A stretch of 64,000 bases of DNA from Maribacter arcticus. Its GTDB lineage: Bacteria; Bacteroidota; Bacteroidia; Flavobacteriales; Flavobacteriaceae. The notes beneath the pieces are model-generated. The model had not been told where the DNA came from, did no database searches, and saw nothing but the letters and a program-made list of their open reading frames with translations. Both the position numbers and the translations under genes were made by a program. Of this stretch, positions 21,601-28,980 are shown piece by piece. The DNA lies in contig NZ_FUYL01000007.1 of NCBI RefSeq assembly GCF_900167935.1, positions 181,226 to 245,225 of the forward strand. Direction: 5' to 3'. Numbering within the stretch: the first letter of the stretch is position 1; each line of letters begins with the position of its first letter.

Positions 21601-23217
21601 TTCTGCTTTTTGGAGATCAAGGAATCGGGTATAGGTTTGTTCGAAGACCTTGGCGAAGCGCTTGAAAATATCATGCGCATCGGGAACGGGTTCTAGAGTA
21701 ATGAACATGAGGTAACCCTTTGAAAAATAGGCGCAATGAATAATTTGATACGTAGGAAAAGAAACCCCCGCATCACTTAAATTTTTTATTTCTGGGATAG
21801 TTTTTAAATACTTATAATGGTCTTCAAGCTCCTTTCCTTTCTGTTCTAGTATAAATAATGATTCTCCTCTTTTTTCTGCTTCGAAAAAAAGGAGATACAC
21901 ATCTTCAGCAGAATTTGTTTTAAAAGGCGGTTGAAGTCCATATGTACTGGCCATCCACGCAGTAGCGGCTTTTTTATCGTCATCCCAGATGTTAAAGCCA
22001 CAAGCAAATGAATTTATGCCTAGCTCTTCTATTTGTTGAAATAGAAGCATAGCAGTATCCCTTAACTCATCACTGCGTTGCATGCCCATTGTACGACTTC
22101 TCACTTTTTCTAGAGCAAGTGCAATCTCTACTTCACGTCTTTGTTTTTCTGCTTTCTGTAAGTCTAAAAATCGACGATGCGCCAAGTCAAACGCACCCGC
22201 AAATTTTACCAAGATTTCGAGGTCTTCTTTCGGTGGATTTTCAACAACACCCGGCAAACTATATCCTATTTCTCCGTGAGTTGTACGTGCCATGATAAAA
22301 GTTAGACCGCCAATATGCCGAATATCATCATGAGTGGGGGCTTGAGGGTCTACTTGTTTAAAATCACCAAGGGTAATCATCTTATCCACATAGTCTATTG
22401 CAGATTCTGCATCCATTGTATAGATGACCATGGGGTCGGTACTTTTTTCCCAATTGGCCAACAAGGGAATTTTCCCATGAATATGCCTCGGTAGTTCCAT
22501 CACCATACCAATGCGGGTACCATCGCCCGACGTCATGGCTTTCTTATATTTATCTGGTAACCACATCATATGCCAGAAGTAGTGTGCCTCGTGACCTAAT
22601 TTGAGAAATTCAGTTCGTAAGGTCACCACTACATCTAGCAGGTCTTCAGAACTAGTCATCGCCAAAGCCTTTGCACGGATACGTTCTAAGGATCCCTCAA
22701 TTTCAAGTTCTTTATTTTTTTCTTCTAATTCTACGGTTCGTCTTTGAATAGCTTCCCGTAATTCTAAATTCTCTTTGGTGATTTGATTAAAGCCTATGGT
22801 TTCTCCGTCTTGAGCTTTACTATCTGGCGTAGAATAATGCTGATATACAAAATGCCAACCGTCCTCATTCTGCTCTAGTATATTACTGAAACGAAATCGA
22901 CCGTAAAAACTCCAATCGTTTCCATTTAAAAACCAGGCATCGAATAAGTGGGTTATAAATACCAGTTCCCCAAATTGTTCTATGATTTTGGTTTCATTAC
23001 GTAGTTGGGTCTTTCCGGCTAATTGTTCGGCAGTAGCTTTAAAGAAATTTGTGGTGTCTTTTCTTGTTAGAAACTCTTCATTATTGGTAGAGCCAATAAA
23101 ATGAAAGGAGTTGTCAAAATAGGAGTCATAGGTTTTAACATCGCCATTTAAGTAACTATGCAGCCACTTATGATAAACATCTAATACTGCGGCCTCAATC
23201 TTTTTGGTTGGTTTCAT
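15676..23217 (-). CDS. Giant soluble histidine kinase with eleven tandem sensor units
   Basis: A 2513-residue kinase with no signal peptide or membrane helix, so cytosolic. Residues 1-135 are an NTF2/SnoaL-like domain resembling that of the next gene. Residues 174-2230 hold eleven tandem units of 182-192 residues, starting at 174, 366, 548, 736, 925, 1114, 1302, 1488, 1675, 1860 and 2048. Each starts with a helix like ALERVRSRTMAMQ-SEL, carries a GAF-like sensor body, and ends with FEQTYTRFLDLQKAEAQAREAQI. The core follows: His2278 (GIAHEIQNPLNF), N-box NLITNAFYAV, DNGDGIP and GQGTGLGLSV. Unit bodies fall into at least two classes. It heads a five-gene signalling operon. The fold of the units and their ligands are inference. 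Confidence 0.93.
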   Translation of the reverse strand: MKPTKKIEAAVLDVYHKWLHSYLNGDVKTYDSYFDNSFHFIGSTNNEEFLTRKDTTNFFKATAEQLAGKTQLRNETKIIEQFGELVFITHLFDAWFLNGNDWSFYGRFRFSNILEQNEDGWHFVYQHYSTPDSKAQDGETIGFNQITKENLELREAIQRRTVELEEKNKELEIEGSLERIRAKALAMTSSEDLLDVVVTLRTEFLKLGHEAHYFWHMMWLPDKYKKAMTSGDGTRIGMVMELPRHIHGKIPLLANWEKSTDPMVIYTMDAESAIDYVDKMITLGDFKQVDPQAPTHDDIRHIGGLTFIMARTTHGEIGYSLPGVVENPPKEDLEILVKFAGAFDLAHRRFLDLQKAEKQRREVEIALALEKVRSRTMGMQRSDELRDTAMLLFQQIEELGINSFACGFNIWDDDKKAATAWMASTYGLQPPFKTNSAEDVYLLFFEAEKRGESLFILEQKGKELEDHYKYLKTIPEIKNLSDAGVSFPTYQIIHCAYFSKGYLMFITLEPVPDAHDIFKRFAKVFEQTYTRFLDLQKAEAQAKEAQIEAALERIRSRTMAMQNSSELAETSIEMFKQMQALGMRPWACGFNIFEKDEKAVTQWMSAVDGGLLTPFTTPLTENPFFIKISEARQRGEELFVMESGGQELEETYTYMFNLPASKKALGDILVSGFEMPKFQISHCAFFSQGYLMFITYEPYPEAYDVFKRFAKVFEQTYTRFLDLQQAEVQAREAQIEVALERVRSRSMAMHKSDELLEAGSLLYHELFKLGISSLTSGYVLMDKDENIGWNYLSNQLDGTAFAKPMGVPHKETKVMRSITKSWKKQDPFHIIQLNEKGTINHQTFIAERTINFNLTAKELIAHTPKRLALQTFNFKQGYLLIVGAERLSESNIKMMLRFTNAFQQTYTRFLDLQKAEAQAKEAQIEGALERVRSRSLAMHNSEELLAVIEVVSEQLRLLDLKFDTVSFGKNYQKSDFKFWLTASGQPKPVLIQVPFFDNRVLNSVIEAQKKENDFIADVFTKEENRAWSAHMIQHSALKNFPEHVKDFILNSPGFARSSFLMQHIDLYVGNYRAMPFTDEENAIFKRFAQVFSQAYIRFLDLQKAEVQARESQIELALERVRARTMAMQHSTELNDTSALLFQQIQMLGVPPWSCGFNIWEKEDTVFTSYMGSPDGGILKGYKIPLTEEAAFIHFKESRDRGDKLFIDVLEGNALETHYRYFQTLPGIKEIFEKRAQAGYPIPTFQINHLANFSHGNLMFITYEHCPEAHDIFIRFAKVFEQTYTRFLDLQKAEALARESEIQLALERVRARTMAMQSSEELADTAFVLFEQLRNLGGELWGTGFGLCAENSDKDEFWFANKNGVFPPVVIPNTADPAHKEMYQGWRKKVDFLSIEKSGKALKQHYNYMLSIAEVSPFFQKIMDEGLQLPERQQWNAAYFSKGYLLIITIEPYPDVEILKRFAKVFDQTYTRFLDLKKAEEQAREAKIEAALERVRAQSMAMHKSEELKYVIQTVYDQFVILNINIEHTGFIVDYKENDSMHIWLADKNEVPTEVTIPYFDTAHWNSFIQAKEMGKGFFANLLTFEEKNKFYRELFTHIENVSEKIIEFYMNCPGLAISTVLLDNVGLYIENFEGTPYTEGENNILMRFGKVFQQTYTRFLDLKKAEAQTREAQIEAALEKVRSRTMAMRNSSELAEASNLLDEQVKSLGIQTWGCAFHVYADNVEGDYEWFSSKNGRLPFYKTPREDFFLDFYEKGQRGEKFHVEEFVGAKCQAHYDYLKTIPLAGDSLKAMEESGITLPTYQIDHVAFFKHGYILFITYKPVPEAHDIFKRFAKVFEQTYTRFLDLKKAEAQAREAQIEAALEKVRSRSMGMQKSTELLEVILVVSEQLQALGFRFSTVSFLNNNLEDDYSFWVAPYGLPEPVRFSLPYKDIPMIRKLRNAQKKKLSFFTDISSLKEHQEWFQHLLKNSGKNAWTKEISDYQMSKGLARSVSIHPNIMLAIANNQSLPYSDYENKIIARFGQVFEQSYTRFLDLEKAEAQAREAQIEAALEKVRSRSLEMSKSSEMQNVANEILEQVRAVGLQIDALAMSGVIDNDSEYDIWVGGANSKKPLRIPYNNETQVQREFNKAIKERPEFFAKTYTGKVMKDYFKALMGTGNSFNPEIVAFMKTCTGFTTTLTFMKNSGIQLIRYSQEAFSIEDNAVIVRFGKVFEQAYIRFLDLQKAEEQTILAQQNLIKLQAQKQLAEEALSELQQTQTQLIQSEKMASLGELTAGIAHEIQNPLNFVNNFSEVSKELLEEMQEEIENGDFEEVKAIMNDVIQNLEKINHHGKRADAIVKGMLQHSRSSSGTKEPTDINALADEYLRLAYHGLRAKDKSFNATLETDFDKRIGKVNIMPQDMGRVILNLITNAFYAVNEKKQHNENFKPIVSVSTIKVDNHIRVNVSDNGDGIPQKILDKVFQPFFTTKPTGQGTGLGLSVSYDIVKAHGGNLKVETKEGQGTILSIILPIVPN
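16528..22698 (-). repeat. Eleven-unit coding tandem repeat of the giant kinase
   Basis: The DNA encoding residues 174-2230 of the giant kinase is a tandem repeat with a period of about 560 bp. The segments encoding the inter-unit helices are strongly conserved (on the plus strand, versions of CTTTTTGAAGATCTAGAAAG recur every unit), while unit bodies differ widely. The pattern is an old, expanded array kept in frame, with recent exchange at the linker segments possible. Such a repeat could recombine or be mis-assembled from short reads. Confidence 0.9.
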
Positions 23218-23579
23218 TGTTTGGTCGGTACTACTGTTGATTTTTAATAACGCCCACTAAAAAACATTAATAGTTATCTAGGACATTTCTAAAAATTTAA
23301 AAAACTAAAAAATCAAAACGAATTATAATTAATTGTTTTAATAACCAGACATAATTTGACTTTCTAAATAAAAAAGGGGGACTTTATAGTTGTTTAAATT
23401 AAGAAAATTAGTTTTAAGTTTTAATTTAAGGATAGGAGATTTTAATATGCAGTTAGGGTTATTTGATTTATTGACGAAAAATACTCTACAGATTATATAT
23501 TGAATTGAATGCTATAGCTTTGAAGGTGCACATAACTCTTCTTTAAAATTAATTAGCCTGTGTAAATTCCGATAAATTT
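23218..23579. other. AT-rich intergenic region upstream of the signalling operon
   Basis: This 362-bp gap should hold the promoter for the five-gene kinase operon and the end of the small gene at 23580. I looked for a TAnnTTTG box on the minus strand and found no convincing one. The region is very A/T rich with no open reading frame or clear hairpin. Confidence 0.6.
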
Positions 23580-23915
23580 TTAGTACAAGATATTGTCAAG
23601 CACTTTGTTCAAATACTGTTCTGCGGCTGTGAATTTATTATCTAAACGGAAGAGTTCATAGAATTCCTTCTTTAGATCTGACAATTCCATCTGACTAAAT
23701 TCGAGCACACCGATTGAAGCTTCTACTTTTTCAAATCTAGTATCCTCATCATCCTTTTTAAATTCTTTATAGAGTGATGCAAACGTGGCGCTATCTGTTT
23801 TTTGCTTTATCAAATCAATCTCTTCTGGGGTCTGTTCTGCATCTGCCTGTGCACATAATAATAACAGATATACTTTTAGTTCATGCTTTGACCAATTTTT
23901 ACTTGAGTTGCTCAT
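23580..23915 (-). CDS. Small helical protein, TerB-like
   Basis: A 111-residue protein with no signal peptide. The N-terminal region (KHELKVYLLLLCAQADAEQT, continuing PEEIDLIKQKTD) has the spacing of acidic residues after a hydrophobic helix seen in TerB-fold proteins. The rest is predicted helical and charged. Function is unknown and the family resemblance is weak. It stands alone, 362 bp upstream of the kinase operon in the same orientation. A 12-bp palindrome lies 30 bp before its ATG. Confidence 0.7.
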   Translation of the reverse strand: MSNSSKNWSKHELKVYLLLLCAQADAEQTPEEIDLIKQKTDSATFASLYKEFKKDDEDTRFEKVEASIGVLEFSQMELSDLKKEFYELFRLDNKFTAAEQYLNKVLDNILY

Positions 23916-23945
23916 TGTTTTAGTTTTTTATTTTGTTTGTTGTTT

Positions 23946-23957
23946 GCTCTCGAGAGC
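23946..23957. promoter_or_regulatory. Perfect 12-bp palindrome before the TerB-like gene
   Basis: GCTCTCGAGAGC is perfectly self-complementary and stands out in an A/T-rich leader. It is 30 bp upstream of the start of the minus-strand gene at 23915, a fitting place for an operator or a leader hairpin. No protein can be assigned. Confidence 0.35.
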
Positions 23958-24230
23958 GCTAATATTTCATAATTATTTACTAAATATATCTACTAATATA
24001 TAGATTTAAATAAAGAAAAGCAGAACCAATTATATCAACCATAATGTTTGATAGTTTCATCTACTTTAGATTTTGAGAGGACGAAAAATACTATTATTAG
24101 AAAGCCAAAATCATCAATCATCATATAGATTAAATTCTTATTAAGTCAGCATACTCAGATCCCGTTTTAAAGATTTTTGGTATACTCTATTTTAATTTAT
24201 ATACGTTATTCTATGCCGTTTAATGCCGTA
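23958..24230. other. Intergenic region without detectable features
   Basis: The gap between the PQQ dehydrogenase stop and the TerB-like gene's leader. It is A/T rich with TATATCTACTAATATATAGA-like stretches. I see no gene, terminator hairpin or repeat of note. Confidence 0.5.
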
Positions 24231-26189
24231 TTATTTTAATCCTAATGCAATAATTTTTGCAGGTCCTATTGATCCGCCCACAGCAAATGCAATATATTGT
24301 TTACCTTCTACCATATAGGTCATTGGCGCAGCCGTAACATTCAAGGGAAGTTCAATTTCGTGAATCAACGCTCCACTGTCCTTATCAAACACTTGCATTT
24401 TTGGTTCAAAATTTATAATTTCTTGAGTTTGTACTTCGCTTAGTTTTGCTCCCCCAACCAAGGCAGGCACATACTCCCAATACTTGCCTTCTTGCCCAAT
24501 AAATAGCAAGGTCTTCGTAAGTAAAGGAGATCCACGTAAATTCCATCCTAATCTAGGCAAATTCAAATCCTTTAACAAAGGATGATTTCTAGGACCTTCT
24601 CCCATGGCGGACTGCCATTTATGATCCCCGGTATTCAAGTCTATAGCCGTAATTCTACCATAAGGCGGCTTAAACAATGGAAGACCCTGTGGACCTGAGA
24701 CCCAGAATCCTTGCCATTCATAATTGGCATCTGTTTTTGTAGAGTCTGATTTTATTACTTTAAAAAACCCGGGAAATGTCATCGAAGGAATATAGAGCAC
24801 CCCACTTTCCGGGTCTACAGCTGCTCCATGCCAGTTTGCTCCGCCTAGTGCTCCTGGTAGATACACTAAGCCGTTTTCGGTAGGAGGGGTAAACAATTCA
24901 CCCTTATCTATTTCATTTAAACTTGCCCAAGCTTCATCAAACAATTCAGGAGTAAAATCGATAATATCATCTTTGGTGACACCTTGTCTGTCAAAAGCAG
25001 CTGGTTTTGTGGGAAATGGTTGTGTGGGAGAGGTTCGTTCACCTGGCGCAGTAGATTGTGGTACAGGTTTTTCTTCAATAGGCCATATGGGTTCACCTGT
25101 TTCACGATTAAATACATATGTAAATCCTTGCTTACTCACTTGCGCAACAGCTTTCACAGATTTACCATCTCTATTAATGTTTAAAAGATTAGGAGCTGCT
25201 GGTAAATCGTAATCCCATACGCCATGATGAACCATTTGAAAATGCCAGATTCGTTCTCCTGTTCGGGTATTCAAACACACTAAGCTTTCTGCAAACAAGT
25301 TGTCTCCTAATCTATTGCCGCCATACCAATCGTTAGTTGGTGTACTTATTGGTAAATAAACATATCCCAACTCCTCATCTGCACTCATTCTTGTCCAAAC
25401 ATTGGTGTTACCGGTAATTTTCCAAGATTCATTTTCCCAAGTATCATTCCCATATTCACCGGCTTGTGGTATGGTATGAAATACCCACAATTGCTCTCCT
25501 GTCTTTACATCAAATCCTCTTACATCTCCAGGAGGCCTCATACTCTGTGGGCTTGCATCTGTAATCGAAGCTCCAATTACAATTACGTTATTGGCAATAA
25601 TTGGAGGAGTGGAAATTCCATAATGAGAAGCATCGAACTGACGGCTTAGACCCTGGGAAAGATCTACTATTCCACTTTTACCAAATGATTGTACCAAACT
25701 CCCATCCTTGGCATTTAATGCTATTAACCGAGCATCGGGGGTTCCAACTATAATTCGCCCTTCTTTCCCGTCATCCCAATAGGAAACCCCTCTGTGAATA
25801 TATGCTCCATGTGCGGGAGCATTCGACTTATAGGTTTCTGGATCATAGGTCCAAATAGTTTGGCCAGTTGATCCATTTATTGCTGATACTATTGCCGTTG
25901 AGGAACTTACATACAATATTCCATTGATTGCAATAGGGGTGGCCTGGTAAATAGAAACAGGAAATTTAAATTGTTCTTTAAGATCATTATCTGGGGATTC
26001 CCAGGTCCATTTCATTTGGAGATCTTTTACATTTTTCTGATTGATTTGGTCTAAGGGAGAGTATTTGGAACTAAATTTATCTGAAGCATAAGAAGTCCAA
26101 TTTGCGCCTAAATCTGATGATTGATCCGAACATCTAATTAAAAATAGGGATATCAGAAGTAACGCGAATGTTGCATAGTTAATTTTCAT
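24231..26189 (-). CDS. PQQ-dependent dehydrogenase (quinoprotein beta-propeller)
   Basis: A 652-residue eight-bladed propeller enzyme of the membrane glucose / alcohol dehydrogenase group. A signal sequence ends near Cys20 (LLISLFLIRC), a weak lipobox. Typical blade motifs are visible: NWTSYASDKFSSKYSPLDQI at the start, TGQTIWTYDPETY, GDVRGFDVKTGEQLWVFHTI, TGERIWHFQMVHHGVWDYDL and DLNTGDHKWQSAMGEG near the end. No cytochrome c domain and no vicinal Cys pair were seen, so electrons would go to a separate acceptor. It oxidises a sugar, alcohol or related substrate in the periplasm. It follows an O-methyltransferase gene on the same strand, with a terminator-like hairpin between them. Confidence 0.92.
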   Translation of the reverse strand: MKINYATFALLLISLFLIRCSDQSSDLGANWTSYASDKFSSKYSPLDQINQKNVKDLQMKWTWESPDNDLKEQFKFPVSIYQATPIAINGILYVSSSTAIVSAINGSTGQTIWTYDPETYKSNAPAHGAYIHRGVSYWDDGKEGRIIVGTPDARLIALNAKDGSLVQSFGKSGIVDLSQGLSRQFDASHYGISTPPIIANNVIVIGASITDASPQSMRPPGDVRGFDVKTGEQLWVFHTIPQAGEYGNDTWENESWKITGNTNVWTRMSADEELGYVYLPISTPTNDWYGGNRLGDNLFAESLVCLNTRTGERIWHFQMVHHGVWDYDLPAAPNLLNINRDGKSVKAVAQVSKQGFTYVFNRETGEPIWPIEEKPVPQSTAPGERTSPTQPFPTKPAAFDRQGVTKDDIIDFTPELFDEAWASLNEIDKGELFTPPTENGLVYLPGALGGANWHGAAVDPESGVLYIPSMTFPGFFKVIKSDSTKTDANYEWQGFWVSGPQGLPLFKPPYGRITAIDLNTGDHKWQSAMGEGPRNHPLLKDLNLPRLGWNLRGSPLLTKTLLFIGQEGKYWEYVPALVGGAKLSEVQTQEIINFEPKMQVFDKDSGALIHEIELPLNVTAAPMTYMVEGKQYIAFAVGGSIGPAKIIALGLK

Positions 26190-26239
26190 GTGTATAAATT
26201 TTAGGTTATGGCATAGAACATTGAATTCTAATCAAAGAA

Positions 26240-26262
26240 GACCCGAAATGTACATTCGGGTC
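26240..26262 (-). terminator. Hairpin between O-methyltransferase and PQQ dehydrogenase genes
   Basis: A 7-bp perfect stem (GACCCGA / TCGGGTC) encloses AATGTACAT, which can pair further. Read on the minus strand it is followed by TTCTTTGATT. It lies about 75 bp after the O-methyltransferase stop and 50 bp before the dehydrogenase start, so it probably ends the upstream transcript. Confidence 0.55.
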
Positions 26263-26335
26263 CTGAAAGTGTTGGTCAGTTTGATAAATAGCTAATTCAT
26301 ACAAATACTGAAATCAACTTGATATTTTTTGTAAT

Positions 26336-27373
26336 TCATTTATATGCAATTACGGCACTTGTTGGACCTGTAAGCTTGATAATAGAGACTTTTTGAAAAC
26401 CGACTTCTTTGGCCAATATGCTAAAATCAGCAGCTGAAAAATCGTATCCTTCAGATGTTTCGATAAGCATATTTAAAGACATCAGCAAACCAAAAGCATT
26501 TTCACTTCGATTATCATCAATTATATTTTCAATGATAACTAATGCCCCACCTTTGGGCAATACGTCATATGCCTTTTTGATCAGTATTTTTTTATCCTCT
26601 GTTCCCCAATCATGAAGAATGTTGCCCATAGTAATAACATCTGCCTTCGGAAAATCATCAATAAAAAAATCTCCTGACAGCACTTTTACTTTCGTTTCAA
26701 GTCCCATGTTTTTAATGTTTTCTTTAGCAATTGGTTCAACGGGAGGCAAATCAAAAGAGCTACATTGCATATGTGGGTTATTAAGGGTAACATGTGCCGC
26801 AAGAAAACCTCCGGATCCACCAACATCACACAAGGTTTTGTAGTTTGAAAAATCAAATTGTTTGGCAAATGCCATAAAATTCCCCATTTGTATACCTCCC
26901 ATAGCACCGACAAATTCTTTTAGTTTTTTGGGATCCGCATATACTTCTTCAAAAACTGGCTTGCCTCCATTTTTAGTTTCATTTTGGGGTAATCCTGTTT
27001 TTAAACCTTCTTCTAAATCGTTCCAAAAAGGATACAAACGGTTATTGCACATTTCTAACATACCCCCTATGTAACTTTGTTTGTTCTTATCTAGAAACAA
27101 ATCGGTATCCTCTGCATTTCTATAACTTGCTTTTTCTTTTAACCCAGTTCTTCTTAAAAAACTTAACGCCACTAATGCATCTAAAAAATCATAAAGACTT
27201 CGCGGTTGAAGACCAAGTCTTGATTGAATTTCAGCACCAGTAAGCTCCCTCTTCGCAAGGATGGTGAAAAGTTCCATATTTACGGCTGTGAGCAAGGTCT
27301 TAGTAGCCATAAACCCCGTACCTACCTGCATAATTTTTGAGGGATCAACTTGTGTTTTAGTTATTGCTTCCAT
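26336..27373 (-). CDS. SAM-dependent O-methyltransferase (acetylserotonin OMT-like)
   Basis: A 345-residue enzyme. An N-terminal winged-helix dimerisation domain (about 15-95; TAVNMELFTILAKRELTGAE) precedes a class I methyltransferase domain. Motif I is LCDVGGSGGFLAAHV, and the catalytic-site region is ITMGNILHDWGTEDKKILIK followed by LPKGGALVIIENII. This matches the plant-type O-methyltransferase / hydroxyneurosporene methyltransferase group, acting on hydroxylated aromatic or quinone-like small molecules. Its neighbours, an intradiol dioxygenase and a RidA-like protein, suggest a role in handling aromatic compounds. The exact substrate is unknown. Confidence 0.88.
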   Translation of the reverse strand: MEAITKTQVDPSKIMQVGTGFMATKTLLTAVNMELFTILAKRELTGAEIQSRLGLQPRSLYDFLDALVALSFLRRTGLKEKASYRNAEDTDLFLDKNKQSYIGGMLEMCNNRLYPFWNDLEEGLKTGLPQNETKNGGKPVFEEVYADPKKLKEFVGAMGGIQMGNFMAFAKQFDFSNYKTLCDVGGSGGFLAAHVTLNNPHMQCSSFDLPPVEPIAKENIKNMGLETKVKVLSGDFFIDDFPKADVITMGNILHDWGTEDKKILIKKAYDVLPKGGALVIIENIIDDNRSENAFGLLMSLNMLIETSEGYDFSAADFSILAKEVGFQKVSIIKLTGPTSAVIAYK

Positions 27374-27471
27374 GGTATATAATTTTTAGTTATTTAATGC
27401 AGTTACCTTTTAAAATTAGGTAATCGGTATTGAAAAATTCATTTATAAGCTATTTCTATTATCGGTCTTTT

Positions 27472-27990
27472 TTAATCCGCTTTATATACTTCCAATTCTA
27501 TTTCAATCATCAACTCTGGTAAGGCCAATTCTTTAACTCCAAGCCAAGACCCTGTTGGAAATTGTTTCGTGTAAATTTCATTTCTATAAACGGCTGCATC
27601 CAAAAATTTTGGCATATTGGTAGTGAAAATATTTTCTACAATTACATCGTCAAATGTGCAACCAAAATGCTTTAATATTTTATCCAAATCTGCGTAACAG
27701 TTTATCATTTGTTGTTCAAAATTGCCTACAGCTGTAGGATTGCCTTCATCGTCCATACTTACAGCACCAGAGATTTTTATATCGTTTCCTATTCTAACGG
27801 CATGTGAATAGCCATAGGCTTTTTCTATCGCTGGACGAAGCAAGAAATATTCTGGAACTTCTGATTTTACTTCTATTATTTCTACCACCTTTTCGGTTAC
27901 TTTTTCTTTTGGTGATTGGTTACAGCCAGCCGCGCTAATCGATACTAGAATTGCAATAGTTCCAAATTTTATAAATGATGTTTTCTTCAT
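27472..27990 (-). CDS. RidA/YjgF-family protein with lipoprotein signal
   Basis: A 172-residue protein. Residues 1-23 form a clear lipoprotein signal (ILVSISAAGC, Cys23). The mature part is a RidA/UK114 domain (GNDIKISGAVSMDDEGNPTA, FEQQMINCYADLDKIL, ending ALPELMIEIELEVYKAD). RidA proteins usually hydrolyse reactive enamine/imine intermediates in the cytoplasm, so export is unusual, though exported RidA-like proteins occur. It lies between the dioxygenase (62 bp) and the O-methyltransferase (98 bp). Confidence 0.88.
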   Translation of the reverse strand: MKKTSFIKFGTIAILVSISAAGCNQSPKEKVTEKVVEIIEVKSEVPEYFLLRPAIEKAYGYSHAVRIGNDIKISGAVSMDDEGNPTAVGNFEQQMINCYADLDKILKHFGCTFDDVIVENIFTTNMPKFLDAAVYRNEIYTKQFPTGSWLGVKELALPELMIEIELEVYKAD

Positions 27991-28052
27991 TTAATTTGTT
28001 TTAAGTTGTTTTCATCTTTCCCCAATTTCTTGGCACGCGTTAAAACAAAATT

Positions 28053-28940
28053 TTAGGCTTTTGTAAATGATTCCACAGTTTCCTTTCCTACTTCCCAAGC
28101 AGTGGTAATTTTGAATTTTGCGGCATCGTTCTGCTTAAGATCAAATTGTAGTGTAACATAGGTTCCCTCCGTCATACCGGGGTATTCAAATCTGTTTTCC
28201 CCAACGTAGTCAAAACTCTCCCCGAAAACTTCATTCTGTAGCCATAGTAGGCCATCTTTTTCAAAAAGTTCACGAATCTTACCGGTTTCATCGTTTTTAT
28301 ATTTCCCAGTAATTTGGGAAAGGGAGCCATACGAAACCTTTAAACGTTCGTTCATGTTGCAATCAAAAGAAACTTTGAGCATACCATCTTCTTTAGTTAC
28401 GTCGAGGATTCTGTTTTTAGCTTCTGCAGATGCTGAAGACGCGTCTTTTTTAAGATATGGGTCACCGGTAAAATAGATTTGGGTTACCAAACTTTGATAA
28501 CCTGGAGCGGAGACCATCATGTGAAAATGTGCTGGTCTAATTAATCCGCCTCCCGCATCATAGGGTACGGGCATTTGGGTTTGAAAATTATATTTGCCAT
28601 TTTCATCGCAAAGTGTTGTGCCTCTATATCTATATTCATCGGTATCATTGTCATAGACTTCATCTGCTGAACAATGCCAAAGCTCTATTTTTGCATTTTT
28701 ATAGGGTGTTGTACAGTCTTTATGACGCACAATGCCGGATAGTTGGACTAGCTTCCCTGGCACTCCTTTGACGACCAAATTATTTCGCATAGGGCTGTCT
28801 GGCCTATAAAACGGTCCGAGAATATCCGTTGTCGTCTCGCAGTCGCCTACATACGATTCGCCATTGAATTTGATAAAACCTGTGGTGGAAATCGCAACGG
28901 CGCTTAGTCCTGCCAATTTTGTAAATGTTCTTCTTTTCAT
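28053..28940 (-). CDS. Tat-exported intradiol ring-cleavage dioxygenase-like protein
   Basis: A 295-residue protein with a Tat-type N-terminus (KRRTFTKLAGLSAVAIS). The intradiol dioxygenase core is at about 35-200: IELWHCSADEVYDND with Tyr96, MPVPYDAG with Tyr127, and IRPAHFHMMV with His138 and His140. These match the two-Tyr, two-His ferric site of protocatechuate 3,4-dioxygenase. A beta-rich extension of about 95 residues follows (LSQITGKYKNDETGKIRELF). Opening of catechol-type rings in the periplasm is predicted, but whether it acts on a soluble aromatic or a larger phenolic is unknown. Confidence 0.9.
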   Translation of the reverse strand: MKRRTFTKLAGLSAVAISTTGFIKFNGESYVGDCETTTDILGPFYRPDSPMRNNLVVKGVPGKLVQLSGIVRHKDCTTPYKNAKIELWHCSADEVYDNDTDEYRYRGTTLCDENGKYNFQTQMPVPYDAGGGLIRPAHFHMMVSAPGYQSLVTQIYFTGDPYLKKDASSASAEAKNRILDVTKEDGMLKVSFDCNMNERLKVSYGSLSQITGKYKNDETGKIRELFEKDGLLWLQNEVFGESFDYVGENRFEYPGMTEGTYVTLQFDLKQNDAAKFKITTAWEVGKETVESFTKA

Positions 28941-28980
28941 GATGTTAGTTTTTAAAATTGATTTATAAATGGTCCCTTCA

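Noticed and set aside
16391..22295. Many open frames of 60-94 codons opposite the giant kinase
   Set aside because: They recur at the same place in each repeat unit and are by-products of the linker sequence on the other strand; none has a start signal or domain.
16528..22698. The eleven-unit array as an assembly artefact
   Set aside because: Unit bodies differ greatly in sequence and each unit is in frame with distinct residues, which collapsed or duplicated reads would not produce. The exact copy number still deserves long-read confirmation.
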